DNA from: Fusobacteriaceae bacterium UBA2433
GTDB lineage: Bacteria; Fusobacteriota; Fusobacteriia; Fusobacteriales; Fusobacteriaceae
DNA length: 64,000 bases
NCBI GenBank assembly: GCA_002342785.1
Contig: DDQV01000122.1
Location: forward strand, 3,309 to 67,308
Reading direction: 5' to 3'
Positions 8,897-17,512 of the stretch are shown here, piece after piece. The translations under genes were made by a program, and so were the position numbers. The first letter of the stretch is position 1. Every line of letters begins with the position of its first letter. Below the pieces are notes generated by a model. It did no database searches, had not been told where the DNA came from, and was given only the letters and a program-made list of their open reading frames with translations.

Positions 8897-9268
8897 TTAT
8901 TTTTTTAAAGATTCAAATAACTCTTTAACTTTTATTTCTATCAACTCAATACATCTTTTTTTATCTTCTATATCTTCTAATCCAAAATTTACAACTTTAT
9001 CTGCCATATAGATTGGGCATGAAATATTGCAGCCCATCTTTACTAAAACATCTAATTTTTCAGGTAAGGTATCCATATCTTTGGGAAAATACCCAGTCAT
9101 GGAATATCCCATAGATTCCATTATTTTTTTTCCCTCTTCATTCAATCTTTCTGCTGGCTCAGTTCCTGCGGAAAATATCTCAAAGGTCCCATCATTAAAT
9201 TCATTTCCAAATCTTTCTCCAATTATAGATTTAAAAGAATTTCCATTACATACAAATGCTATCTTCAT
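8897..9268 (-). CDS. ArsC-like low-molecular-weight phosphatase-fold protein
   Basis: Protein of 123 residues related to thioredoxin-coupled arsenate reductases. The N-terminus has the phosphate loop as CNGNSFKS, where the family has C-x5-R-S, so the Arg is replaced by Lys. A second site KMGCNISCP followed by a GLEDI segment matches the redox Cys pair of ArsC. It is the third gene after the permease and the thioredoxin-like protein. An ATG at 9268 with GGTGAG upstream is preferred to a GTG at 9280. Arsenate reduction is likely by context, but the altered loop leaves doubt. Confidence 0.8.
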   Translation of the reverse strand: MKIAFVCNGNSFKSIIGERFGNEFNDGTFEIFSAGTEPAERLNEEGKKIMESMGYSMTGYFPKDMDTLPEKLDVLVKMGCNISCPIYMADKVVNFGLEDIEDKKRCIELIEIKVKELFESLKK

Positions 9269-9324
9269 CTTATCTCTCACCCCTTAGATATTTTTATTTT
9301 TTATTGTATCATATATTAAAATTT

Positions 9325-9555
9325 TTACTTTAAATATCCTCTAATCTCATCTATCTTTGGAACTTTTCCATATGATACTACCTTTCCATCAACTCTGAGT
9401 CCTGGAGTACTCATGAGTCCAGCCTCCATAATTTTTACGATATCTTCTTCTTTTATTACCTCAGCTTCTATCCCTTCGACCTTTACAGCTTCTAAGGTTC
9501 TTTGATAAAGTTCCTTACATTTTTTACATCCTGTTCCTAGAATTTCAATCTTCAT
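9325..9555 (-). CDS. Small thioredoxin-like disulfide protein
   Basis: Glutaredoxin-size protein of 76 residues with the redox motif GTGCKKCKE at residues 7-15 and the cis-Pro loop STPGLRVDGKVV, as in the archaeal and bacterial MTH895-type small thioredoxins. These are often encoded beside permeases of the ArsP/UPF0718 family, as here. It probably supplies electrons to the neighbouring ArsC-like protein or acts with the permease; this is inferred from order and spacing (20 bp from the permease). Confidence 0.88.
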   Translation of the reverse strand: MKIEILGTGCKKCKELYQRTLEAVKVEGIEAEVIKEEDIVKIMEAGLMSTPGLRVDGKVVSYGKVPKIDEIRGYLK

Positions 9556-9575
9556 ATTTTTTTCCTCCTATATTT

Positions 9576-10547
9576 TTATAAAAAATAATTAAATAGATAT
9601 CCAACTATTAATATTCCTGTCCCTACTATCCCTATAAATATCATTATCAATTTTACTTTTACAACTTTTTTTAATAATACCATCTCTGGAAATGAAAGTG
9701 CCGTGGTTGCCATCATAAATGCCAATGCTGTCCCTATCCCAACTCCTTTATTGATAAGAGCTTCTGCAATTGGTATAGTTCCCATTGCATTTGAATATAG
9801 AGGTATTGCTATAACTGTGGCTACTAAAACTCCAAATGGATTTTCTGGCCCTGCATATTTTATTAATAGATCTTCTGGAGCCCATCCATGGATAACTGCT
9901 CCTATTCCAATTCCTATAAGTAGATATATCCATATTTTTGAGACAGTTTCCTTTACATTTTCCTTGGCAAATTCTATCCTTTCCCTTCTTGTTATTTTTT
10001 TTATATCTGTCTGACCCATCTTAACTTTATAAACATAGTCCTCGATATATCTTTCTAATTTTAAAATATGAATTAGATATCCTCCTAAAACTCCAACTGT
10101 TACTCCTGCTAGAGCATACAAGATGGCTACCTTTGCTCCAAATGTTCCCATCAAAATTATAAAGGCAGCTTCATTTACTATTGGTGAAGTTATAAGAAAT
10201 GAAAAAGTTACTCCTAAAGGAATTCCTCCCTCTATAAATCCTATAAATAACGGCACACTAGAACACGAGCAAAAAGGTGTTACCGTTCCTAGTAGACTAG
10301 CCACAATATGAGATCTAAATCCACCCATCTTCTCTAAGATCTTTTTAGTTTTTTCCACAGAGAAATAACTTCTTAGATAAGATATAAAAAAGATCATCAG
10401 TGAGAGTAATATCAGTATTTTTATAACATCAAAGAAAAAAAAATGAATTGATCCTCCAAGATGCGTTTTCATATCCATCCCAAATAATACTAATAATTTT
10501 GTAATTAAATCTTCTAACCATCCAAAATTTAAAATATAACCTACCAT
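9576..10547 (-). CDS. Permease of the ArsP/UPF0718 family
   Basis: Membrane protein of 323 residues with about eight hydrophobic segments in two halves separated by a charged loop (about 175-200). The family signature TPFCSCSSVPLFIGF near residue 90 and FLITSPIVNEAAFI are present; the Cys residues are thought to bind trivalent arsenic compounds in ArsP. It heads an operon with a thioredoxin-like protein and an ArsC-like protein, divergent from an ArsR repressor. Export of organic or inorganic arsenicals is the best guess. Start ATG has GAGGTG upstream. Confidence 0.88.
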   Translation of the reverse strand: MVGYILNFGWLEDLITKLLVLFGMDMKTHLGGSIHFFFFDVIKILILLSLMIFFISYLRSYFSVEKTKKILEKMGGFRSHIVASLLGTVTPFCSCSSVPLFIGFIEGGIPLGVTFSFLITSPIVNEAAFIILMGTFGAKVAILYALAGVTVGVLGGYLIHILKLERYIEDYVYKVKMGQTDIKKITRRERIEFAKENVKETVSKIWIYLLIGIGIGAVIHGWAPEDLLIKYAGPENPFGVLVATVIAIPLYSNAMGTIPIAEALINKGVGIGTALAFMMATTALSFPEMVLLKKVVKVKLIMIFIGIVGTGILIVGYLFNYFL

Positions 10548-10603
10548 CTCTACACCTCTTTTTTTGTCTTAAATTTATTTAGTTTTTTTTATATATTTCA
10601 GTT

Positions 10604-10623
10604 AGTTATTTAAGTAAATAACT
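10604..10623. promoter_or_regulatory. Probable ArsR operator (20-bp palindrome)
   Basis: AGTTATTTA and TAAATAACT flank AG, a perfect inverted repeat in the intergenic region between the permease and arsR. Overlapping it at 10611-10640 is a second, imperfect inverted repeat, and a related half site (TTATTTAGTTAAGTACTTAG) lies at 10735-10754 just before arsR. AT-rich dyads of this size are typical of ArsR/SmtB sites, so both divergent units may be controlled here. Confidence 0.65.
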
Positions 10624-10766
10624 AATTAACTAAATACTTATATAGATACTTGATACGAGTATACAATTTAATTTTTAAATTGTCAAATATTTCTTGCTTT
10701 TATATTTAAAATCATCTAATATATAAGCAAATAATTATTTAGTTAAGTACTTAGAGGAGGAATATT

Positions 10767-11060
10767 ATGAATAATATCGGATTTCAGGCTCAAATATTCA
10801 AAGCTTTAGGCCACCCGTTAAGATTAAAGATCTTAAAAAGATTAATAGATGGAGAACTATGCGTTTGCAAATTAGTTGATGATACCCAGTTTACCCAAGC
10901 AAATCTATCACAACATCTAAAAATTCTTAGCAATGCAGGTTTAATTGTCAAAAGAAAAGAGGGAAATTTCTCCCACTACCGTATATCAGATGATGAGGCA
11001 ATAACTCTTTTAAATAGCTGTGGAATTTTAGCTTCTAACTATATCAAAAAATTATTGTAA
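10767..11060 (+). CDS. arsR: ArsR/SmtB-family repressor
   Basis: Winged-helix metal or metalloid sensor of 97 residues. It shows the ArsR motif ELCVCKLV near residues 30-37, whose two Cys match the As(III)-binding ELCVCDL of classical ArsR, then the recognition helix TQANLSQHLKILSNAGLI and the wing RKEGNFSHYRI. It is transcribed divergently from the permease operon and is followed after 12 bp by a MATE exporter, with which it probably forms an operon. AGAGGAGG precedes the ATG. Confidence 0.93.
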   Translation: MNNIGFQAQIFKALGHPLRLKILKRLIDGELCVCKLVDDTQFTQANLSQHLKILSNAGLIVKRKEGNFSHYRISDDEAITLLNSCGILASNYIKKLL

Positions 11061-11072
11061 TAAGGAGAACAA

Positions 11073-12428
11073 ATGGAAAATAAAAAAAATCTAACTGAAG
11101 GTAGTATTTTTTATAAATTAACCCTTCTTTCCCTTCCTATTATGGGGATGTCCCTTATCCAAATGGCATATAATATGATCGATATGATTTGGATTGGACG
11201 ATTAGGAAATGCAGCAGTAGCTGCTGTTGGAACTGCTGGATTTTTTCTTAAATTTGGATTCGCAATAACAGCTATTATATTTATAGGAACAGGAGTAAGA
11301 ACATCTCAATCTGTAGGAGCAAAAGAATATGAAAAAGCAAACTCCTATGCCGAAACATCTATTATAAATACCATAATTCTTATTACTATATTTATAAGTG
11401 GTATATTATTTTTTAGATATGAGCTTATAGGATTTTTCAATCTAAATAATCCAGAGATTGAAAAGATGGCTGTAGATTATATGTCCATCACAGCTTTTGG
11501 AATATTTTTTTCCGCTTTATCATTAGTTTTTACCAGAATATTTAATGGTCATGGAGATAGTAAAACACCATTTTTTATAACTAGTATTGGACTCATATTA
11601 AATATAATATTAGATCCTATCTTGATCTTTGGACTGTTTGGATTTCCAAAACTTGGAGTCATAGGAGCTGCCATAGCTACAATATTTGCCCAAACAACAG
11701 TTTCAATAATATTATTTGTCTATCTAAGAAAAATATATAAAATATTTACCCATGGATTTGAATATGATATAAATAAAACTAAAGATATATTCAAGATAGG
11801 TTCTCCCATCGCTGCCCAAAGAATTCTTTTTACAGGTTTTTCTGTATTTATTGCTAGAATTATAGCCAACTGGGGAACCGATGCTATCGCTGTTCAAAGA
11901 ATTGGTGTACAAATAGAATCTCTTTCATGGATCACAGCTGGAGGATTTCAAGGAGCACTAGCTGCCTTTGTAGGTCAAAACTATGGAGCTAAAAAATATG
12001 ATAGGATAACAAAGGGATATTTTAATGCTATTGGAATTATCTCTGTCTTAGGATTTTTTGTAAGTTTTATATTAATTTTTTTTCCTGAACCTATATTCAG
12101 AATATTTTTACAAGATGATTATATAGTTAAACTAGGAGCTAACTATCTACGAATATTAGGAGTATCACAACTATTTATGGTAGTTGAGATGACCACTGTA
12201 GGAGGATTTCAAGGTATTGGAAAAACACTTCCACCATCTATAGTTAGTATAATCTTTACAGGATCTAGAATTCCTATGGCTCTTATCCTCTCTGCTACAA
12301 CATTGGGCTTAGATGGTATTTGGTGGAGTATTACAATCAGTAGTATCTTAAAAGGAATAGTTCTTCCAATCTGGTTTATAATCTATCTAAAAAAATTTAA
12401 AGAAGAAAAAAATTTAATTATAGATTAA
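11073..12428 (+). CDS. MATE-family multidrug/toxin exporter
   Basis: Inner-membrane antiporter of 451 residues with about twelve hydrophobic segments in two homologous halves. Family features are LSLPIMGMSLIQMAYNMIDM near the N-terminus, the GHGDSKTPFF and LNIILDPILIFG segments in the first half, and GGFQGALAAFVGQNYGA in the second. Members export cationic drugs or other compounds in exchange for Na+ or H+. It follows arsR by 12 bp, suggesting metalloid- or stress-linked control, which is unusual for MATE genes. Confidence 0.92.
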   Translation: MENKKNLTEGSIFYKLTLLSLPIMGMSLIQMAYNMIDMIWIGRLGNAAVAAVGTAGFFLKFGFAITAIIFIGTGVRTSQSVGAKEYEKANSYAETSIINTIILITIFISGILFFRYELIGFFNLNNPEIEKMAVDYMSITAFGIFFSALSLVFTRIFNGHGDSKTPFFITSIGLILNIILDPILIFGLFGFPKLGVIGAAIATIFAQTTVSIILFVYLRKIYKIFTHGFEYDINKTKDIFKIGSPIAAQRILFTGFSVFIARIIANWGTDAIAVQRIGVQIESLSWITAGGFQGALAAFVGQNYGAKKYDRITKGYFNAIGIISVLGFFVSFILIFFPEPIFRIFLQDDYIVKLGANYLRILGVSQLFMVVEMTTVGGFQGIGKTLPPSIVSIIFTGSRIPMALILSATTLGLDGIWWSITISSILKGIVLPIWFIIYLKKFKEEKNLIID

Positions 12429-12502
12429 ATTTATTAAAACAATTAAATACAGATTTCATTTTAAAAACTAAATCTAATCTGTGAAAAAAGTGGGAGGATA
12501 AA

Positions 12503-14830
12503 ATGAAAAATTTAATAAATATTATAAATGATAAAAAATTAAACAGATTTTTAACTAAGTGTAATTTTGGAATTGAAAAAGAAAATGTTAGGGTAGATCC
12601 TAATGGTCATCTTGCCATGACAAAACATCCTAAAGTTTTTGGAGATAAATTAAAAAATCCATATATTACTACTGATTTTTCCGAGAGTCAAGTTGAGATG
12701 ATTACTCCATCTTTAGATACCATTGAGGAAACTTATGATTTTTTAGATAGTTTACACGATATTGTGAGTCTTGAATTAAAAGATGAATTTCTTTGGCCTC
12801 AAAGTACTCCTCCATCACTACCAAATGAGGTGGATATCCCCGTTTCTCAATTTGATAAAACACCTGAGGGACATAAAGCTCAAAATTATAGAGATTATCT
12901 CTCAAAAAAATATGGTAAACAAAAACAACTTTTATCAGGAATTCATTATAACTTCTCATTTAAAGATGAATTTTTAGATCTTTTATATAAGGAATCAAAA
13001 ATTTCTGATTTCAGTTTATTTAAAGATGATATCTATTTAAAAATTTCTAGAAACTTCTTTAAATATAGATGGATCCTCATATATTTATTTGGAGCTAATC
13101 CAAGTATCCATGGAACATATAGTAGAAAGTGTACTAGCTTATTAGAAAAAGTAGCTCCTGGTTCATATTCTTATCCTACAGGAAATTCATTTAGAAATGG
13201 AATGTGTGGATATAAAAACAATGAAGTATTTAATATCTCATATGATTCTAGAAAGGAATATGTAGAAGATATAAAAAAATTAGTTTCTCAAGGAAAATTA
13301 ATCAGTGAAAAGGAATATTATAGTCCTATTAGATTAAAAGCTAAAGATAATAAAAATCTTTTAAAATCTATTGAAGAGGATGGAATTGAATATTTAGAAG
13401 TTAGATTATTAGATCTAAATCCTACTATAAAAACTGGAATTTCCATAGATCAACTATACTTTGTACACTTATTTTTATTGTTCTGTCTCTTTACAGATGA
13501 AGACAAATTAACACCTCAAGAGATATGGGAAGGAAATAAAAATCACGACCTTGTAGCTCACTATGGAAGAAAAGTAAATTTAGAACTATTTAGTGATGGA
13601 AATTTTAAATTTTTAAAAGATCTAGGATTAGATATGATCTCTAAGATTGAAAATATGATAGAAGATCTAGGGATCTCTAATTTAAACTATACAAACACCC
13701 TTAGGGAAGCTGTAGAATCTTTTCATGATACTAATCTTCTTATCTCTAGTAAGATAGAACAGGGAATTAGAGAAAAAGGATTCATAGATTTCAATTTAGA
13801 TCTAGCTAAAAAATATTATGAAAAAAGTAAGATCGATAGTTTTGCCCTAAGGGGATATGAAGATCTAGAACTTTCCACTCAAATTCTACTGAAAGATGCT
13901 ATTAAAAGGGGAATAAAATTTGAGATCTTAGATAGAAAAGAAAATTTTATCTCCCTTACTAAGGGTAAAAAAACAGAATATATAGTCCAAGCTACAAAAA
14001 CTTCCTTAGATTCATATAGTACAGTTTTAATTATGGAAAATAAATTAGTAACAAAAAAAGTATTGGAAAAAAATAAGATAAAGGTTCCTAAGGGAGGATA
14101 TTATACAAACTCACAAGATGCCATAGATGATTTCTATAAATATCAAGGGACTAAGACAGTAGTAAAACCAAACTCCACTAATTTTGGACTTGGAATCACT
14201 ATTTTACCTAAAGAATTTACTCTAAAAAATTATGAAGATGCTTTAAGATTTGCCTTTAGCGAAGATGATTCTGTCTTGGTAGAGGAATTTATAGAGGGAA
14301 AGGAATATAGAATTTTTGTCTTAAAAGATAAAGTTGTAGGGATCTTACATAGAGTTCCAGCAAATGTTTTAGGCGATGGGAAAAATACTATAAAAAAATT
14401 AGTAGAGGAAAAAAATAAAGATGTTTTACGAGGAACAGGTTATAAAAAACCCCTTCAAAAAATATTTTTAAAGGAAGCTGAAAAAACATTTTTAGCTAAT
14501 CAGAATTTAGATTTTGATTATATACCAAAAAAAGATGAAACAATATATCTCAGAGAAAATTCAAATATTAGTACAGGAGGGGACAGTATTGATTTTACCG
14601 ATGATATTCTAGATGAGTATAAACAGATCGCAATAGACTCAGCTAAAGCTGCTGACGCAACTATCTGTGGTGTAGATATGATGATAAAGAATATCAAAGA
14701 ACTTCCAAATGAAACAAACCATGGAATAATAGAGATAAACTTTAATCCTGCTATCCATATTCATTGTTATCCATACAAGGGAAAGAATAGAGATCTAGGT
14801 AATAAAATTTTAGATAGTTTGGGATTTTAA
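12503..14830 (+). CDS. gshAB: Bifunctional glutamate-cysteine ligase / glutathione synthetase
   Basis: A 775-residue fusion that makes glutathione in two ATP-dependent steps. The N-terminal half (about 1-470) is a gamma-glutamylcysteine ligase (FGIEKENVRV, then TDFSESQVEMITPS and GIHYNFSF). The C-terminal half (about 490-775) is an ATP-grasp domain with VVKPNSTNFGLGI, VLVEEFIEGKEYRI and GIIEINFNPAIHIHCYP. Such GshF/GshAB fusions occur in firmicutes and some Gram-negatives. It lies 74 bp after the MATE gene; glutathione could support the redox chemistry of the adjoining arsenic-like genes. Confidence 0.96.
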   Translation: MKNLINIINDKKLNRFLTKCNFGIEKENVRVDPNGHLAMTKHPKVFGDKLKNPYITTDFSESQVEMITPSLDTIEETYDFLDSLHDIVSLELKDEFLWPQSTPPSLPNEVDIPVSQFDKTPEGHKAQNYRDYLSKKYGKQKQLLSGIHYNFSFKDEFLDLLYKESKISDFSLFKDDIYLKISRNFFKYRWILIYLFGANPSIHGTYSRKCTSLLEKVAPGSYSYPTGNSFRNGMCGYKNNEVFNISYDSRKEYVEDIKKLVSQGKLISEKEYYSPIRLKAKDNKNLLKSIEEDGIEYLEVRLLDLNPTIKTGISIDQLYFVHLFLLFCLFTDEDKLTPQEIWEGNKNHDLVAHYGRKVNLELFSDGNFKFLKDLGLDMISKIENMIEDLGISNLNYTNTLREAVESFHDTNLLISSKIEQGIREKGFIDFNLDLAKKYYEKSKIDSFALRGYEDLELSTQILLKDAIKRGIKFEILDRKENFISLTKGKKTEYIVQATKTSLDSYSTVLIMENKLVTKKVLEKNKIKVPKGGYYTNSQDAIDDFYKYQGTKTVVKPNSTNFGLGITILPKEFTLKNYEDALRFAFSEDDSVLVEEFIEGKEYRIFVLKDKVVGILHRVPANVLGDGKNTIKKLVEEKNKDVLRGTGYKKPLQKIFLKEAEKTFLANQNLDFDYIPKKDETIYLRENSNISTGGDSIDFTDDILDEYKQIAIDSAKAADATICGVDMMIKNIKELPNETNHGIIEINFNPAIHIHCYPYKGKNRDLGNKILDSLGF

Positions 14831-14843
14831 AAATTAAATAAAT

Positions 14844-14885
14844 AAAAAAAGATTTGAGATGTATATTTCTCAAATCTTTTTTTTA
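14844..14885 (+). terminator. Terminator after gshAB
   Basis: GATTTGAG and CTCAAATC form a hairpin flanked by A and T runs 13 bp after the gshAB stop. Confidence 0.9.
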
Positions 14886-14914
14886 TTTATTATAATATAA
14901 AATTCTTAAATCTT

Positions 14915-15194
14915 TATCATCAATTAAACAAATTTTCACGAAGAAAAGTCTTCCTTGAAATAATAGTATTATTTTAAATTACTGTAATTTTGGCATAAAA
15001 TAAGGCCACTGAGTACCCTCTTAAGGCTATTTCTGATACCACTAAAGCTACTTTTGAGCATTTTCATTTTTTCACCTCTGAGTCCCAATAATACCAAGGG
15101 TTAGAAGGCTTTATTCTAGGGGGTGGATATCCTTTAAATGTATAAACACAAGGGAAAGTTTTTAGAAGACCCTTAGAAAGCAAATAAGAGGGGG
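14915..15194 (+). repeat. Intergenic repeat, copy A (about 280 bp)
   Basis: First of three related copies in the gene-free stretch 14.9-16.0 kb. It opens with a degenerate form of a TCAC..ATTACAC motif, then shares with copy B long identical blocks (for example TAAGGCCACTGAGTA, TTTCTGATACCACTAAAGC and GAAGGCTTTATTCTAGGGGG). It ends at a G-rich tail. No ORF with a ribosome site runs through it. Orientation is arbitrary. Confidence 0.85.
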
Positions 15195-15260
15195 TATTTA
15201 AAAAAGTTCAAAATTTATGGATAGAAAAATTATAAAGAAGAAAGAAAAAACAAAAGAACT

Positions 15261-15290
15261 AGTCACGAATGACACGAATAGATACGAAGA
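15261..15290 (+). repeat. Isolated TCACGAAT/ACACGAA motif
   Basis: A 30-bp sequence beginning AGTCACGAATGACACGAAT, related to the opening motif of copies A-C, stands alone between copies A and B. The surrounding 15195-15397 is AT-rich with nothing else identified. Confidence 0.6.
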
Positions 15291-15397
15291 AAGAAAAAAA
15301 AAGACTTCTGTGTTGTAGCAGTATAATCTTTTAAATTCGAGCAATTAGTGACAAAAAAAGGTTTTAGATTTAATATTTTAAAATTATAGAAAAAACA

Positions 15398-15678
15398 TAG
15401 TCACAAATTACACGAACTAACACGAAGAAAAGTCTTCCTTGAAATAATAGCATTATTTTAAATTACTGTAATTTTGGCATAAAATAAGGCCACTGAGTAA
15501 CCTCTTAAGGCTATTTCTGATACCACTAAAGCTACTTTTGAGCATTTTCATTTTTTCACCTCTGAGTCCCAATAATACCAAGGGTTAGAAGGCTTTATTC
15601 TAGGGGGTGGATCTCTCTACAACATATAAATACAAGGGAGACTTTTTAGAGGGGGCTTAGAAGGCAAATGAGAGAGGA
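15398..15678 (+). repeat. Intergenic repeat, copy B (about 280 bp)
   Basis: Nearly identical to copy A over its first 200 bp, differing at isolated positions, and closer to copy C at its 3' end (ACATATAAATACAAGG and AGGGGGCTTAGAAGGCAAATG). It opens with GTCACAAATTACACGAAC. The mosaic similarity suggests recombination or gene conversion among copies. Confidence 0.85.
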
Positions 15679-15709
15679 TAAAAAAAAGGATATAATAAAA
15701 AATTAAATC

Positions 15710-15991
15710 TTTGTCACCAATTACACAAATTTTCATGAATATATATTCTTTTTTGAAATAATAAAGTTATTATAAATTACTGTAATTTCACTATGATTTT
15801 AGGGTAAAATAAGGCCACTAAAAAGACCTTTAGTCCATGTTGTGGACCTTTAGTCTTTTTTATGGTCTAAGTTATTTTTCGCCCCTCAACCCCAATATTT
15901 TCAATGGTTAGAAGGCTTTATTCTAGGGGGTAGATTTCTCCACAACGTATAAATACAAGGGGAAGTTTTTTGAGGGGGCTTAGAAGGCAAA
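15710..15991 (+). repeat. Intergenic repeat, copy C (about 280 bp), divergent
   Basis: Shares the two ends with copies A and B (ATTACTGTAATTT, AAAATAAGGCCACT, GAAGGCTTTATTCTAGGGGG). The middle (15816-15860) is replaced by a sequence able to fold as a hairpin, AAAAAGAC pairing with GTCTTTTT with an inner TCCA/TGGA stem. Such an arm exchange hints that structure rather than sequence is kept. Confidence 0.8.
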
Positions 15992-16000
15992 TGAAAAAGA

Positions 16001-16036
16001 AAAAAAGGAGCTGAGATTTATATCAGATCCTTTTTA
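16001..16036 (-). terminator. Terminator after the pilin gene
   Basis: AAAAAGGA/TCCTTTTT plus an inner CTGA/TCAG stem, followed by T residues on the minus strand, 9 bp after the pilin stop. Confidence 0.8.
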
Positions 16037-16044
16037 TGTTTAAC

Positions 16045-16518
16045 TTAATATTCTATCCACTCTTTTCCTTCTGTACTATACTTATAACCCGTTCCTTGGC
16101 TTGATTCTTCATCAAATTTAACTGTCAAATCATCATTATCTGATTCAATCAATAATTCTATATTTCCTCCATACTTCATTTCTCCTCCAGTTTCTGCTGT
16201 TCTACTTCCACCTATTTTAGCAGTAATAGAACTTCCACTCGTATCTATTACTTTTTGTGATGCGTCATCCAATTTTGCAACTATTGCTCCCATAGTTGGA
16301 GCAGTTATACTTCCATCATCTGAATCTCTTATCATTGAATCAATAAACAATACTGATCCTGCCGTTCTTGCCGCTCCTAATAATGCAATTGCCTTAGCAT
16401 CTTTAGCTTTAGCTAACTGCTCTCTTAACTTTGGTGCTAATGTTGTTGCAAGTATTCCGATTATTGCGATTACTACTAATAATTCAATTAGAGTGAATCC
16501 TTTTTTTAATCTCTTCAT
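16045..16518 (-). CDS. Type IV pilin / pseudopilin
   Basis: A 157-residue prepilin. The short basic leader MKRLKKG is followed by FTLIELLVVIAIIGILA: cleavage after Gly7 would leave Phe1 and the invariant Glu5 of class III signal peptides. The rest is a small head with no Cys pair. It is the last gene of the pilus-like locus, separated by almost 300 bp from the preceding gene and with its own TATAAT upstream (16557-16562), so it is probably expressed separately and strongly. A major pilin or a type II secretion pseudopilin are both possible. Confidence 0.93.
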   Translation of the reverse strand: MKRLKKGFTLIELLVVIAIIGILATTLAPKLREQLAKAKDAKAIALLGAARTAGSVLFIDSMIRDSDDGSITAPTMGAIVAKLDDASQKVIDTSGSSITAKIGGSRTAETGGEMKYGGNIELLIESDNDDLTVKFDEESSQGTGYKYSTEGKEWIEY

Positions 16519-16812
16519 ATTCGTTCCTCCTATTAATTACGTTACTTATTTTTGTTTCCTATTATAACATATTAACTAAAAAATAAAAATTCCTTTTTTT
16601 TTATTAATTTTTTTACTAAAATTTTTATTACTCTTATATTTTATATGATATTAAAGTGTTATGTCAAGTTTATTAGCCTTTATTAGTAAAAATTAATTTA
16701 AAGTACTATTTTATAATGTATATTTTTCTTATTTATTATTAATTTTTATAAAAAGTATCTTAAAAAATAATTCCAACTAAATTTTTATTAAAAAAATAAT
16801 TTTAATATATTT
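16519..16812. other. AT-rich spacer upstream of the pilin gene
   Basis: About 290 bp with long A/T runs and no gene. A TATAAT at 16557-16562 on the minus strand and AGGAGG before the ATG suit a pilin promoter; the -35 region is weak. Nothing else is seen. Confidence 0.5.
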
Positions 16813-17490
16813 TTAATTTTTTTCCATATATTTTTTAATTTTTCTTATACCTATCTCTTTGTATTTTTCATCTTTAGAGTTTAAGAGGATCCCCCAATAT
16901 TTAAAAGCTTTCTCTAAATCTTTTCTATTTCCTTGTTTCTTATACCTTCTTTCATAGAGATAAGCTACCATATTTGTTAAAAGATCATCTCTAGTTTCAT
17001 TGACTACCTTTTCAAAATTTATAAGTAATCCATCCATATTATTTTTAGAAGCTGCCATCATCCCTGCAAAATAATTTTTTAGAATTGAATTATCTGGATT
17101 ATACTCTATCCCCTTCTCATATATCTCTGTGGCCAAATCAAATCTTTTATAGATCTTAATAAGTCCTAAGATACTTCCACTAAAATTATAGTTTGTAATA
17201 AAATAAGGATCTAAATATGATATCTTATCGGAGTTGTTTTTTATTTTTTTTATTACTATCTCAGGATCTCCTCCCTCTCCTACAGATAATATTTGATCGA
17301 TCCATATAAATGCTGTTCCGACTTTTTTCATCCCCATAATTTTTAAAAGAAGGGTATTTTGATTCATTCCATCTGTACCCTTATATCCACTTTTTAATAA
17401 GATATCTTCATCTACCTTGAGATACGGATTTAAAAAAAATAACAAAGCCAAACAACTGAGGACTATATATATTTTACTGTCTTTAATCAA
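16813..17490 (-). CDS. Membrane-anchored TPR-like protein in the pilus locus
   Basis: About 225 residues. An N-terminal hydrophobic segment (YIVLSCLALLFFLNPYL) would anchor it in the inner membrane, followed by helical repeats resembling tetratricopeptides (around DLATEIYEKGIEYNPDN and FKYWGILLNSKDEKYKE). It starts 13-22 bp after an ABC permease gene; a TTG at 17490 has AAAGGGTG at a better distance than the GTG at 17499. I do not know a named homologue; a scaffold or accessory role in the ABC/pilus machinery is inferred from position only. Confidence 0.7.
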   Translation of the reverse strand: MIKDSKIYIVLSCLALLFFLNPYLKVDEDILLKSGYKGTDGMNQNTLLLKIMGMKKVGTAFIWIDQILSVGEGGDPEIVIKKIKNNSDKISYLDPYFITNYNFSGSILGLIKIYKRFDLATEIYEKGIEYNPDNSILKNYFAGMMAASKNNMDGLLINFEKVVNETRDDLLTNMVAYLYERRYKKQGNRKDLEKAFKYWGILLNSKDEKYKEIGIRKIKKYMEKN

Positions 17491-17512
17491 TAATATCACA
17501 CCCTTTTTTCAT

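Noticed and set aside
9748..9933. Small minus-strand ORF within the ArsP-like permease gene
   Set aside because: It is in another frame of a well-conserved membrane protein and has no ribosome site.
14890..16000. Degenerate transposase gene in the 14.9-16.0 kb repeat region
   Set aside because: No frame is open for a meaningful length and no transposase motif could be read in any frame by eye.
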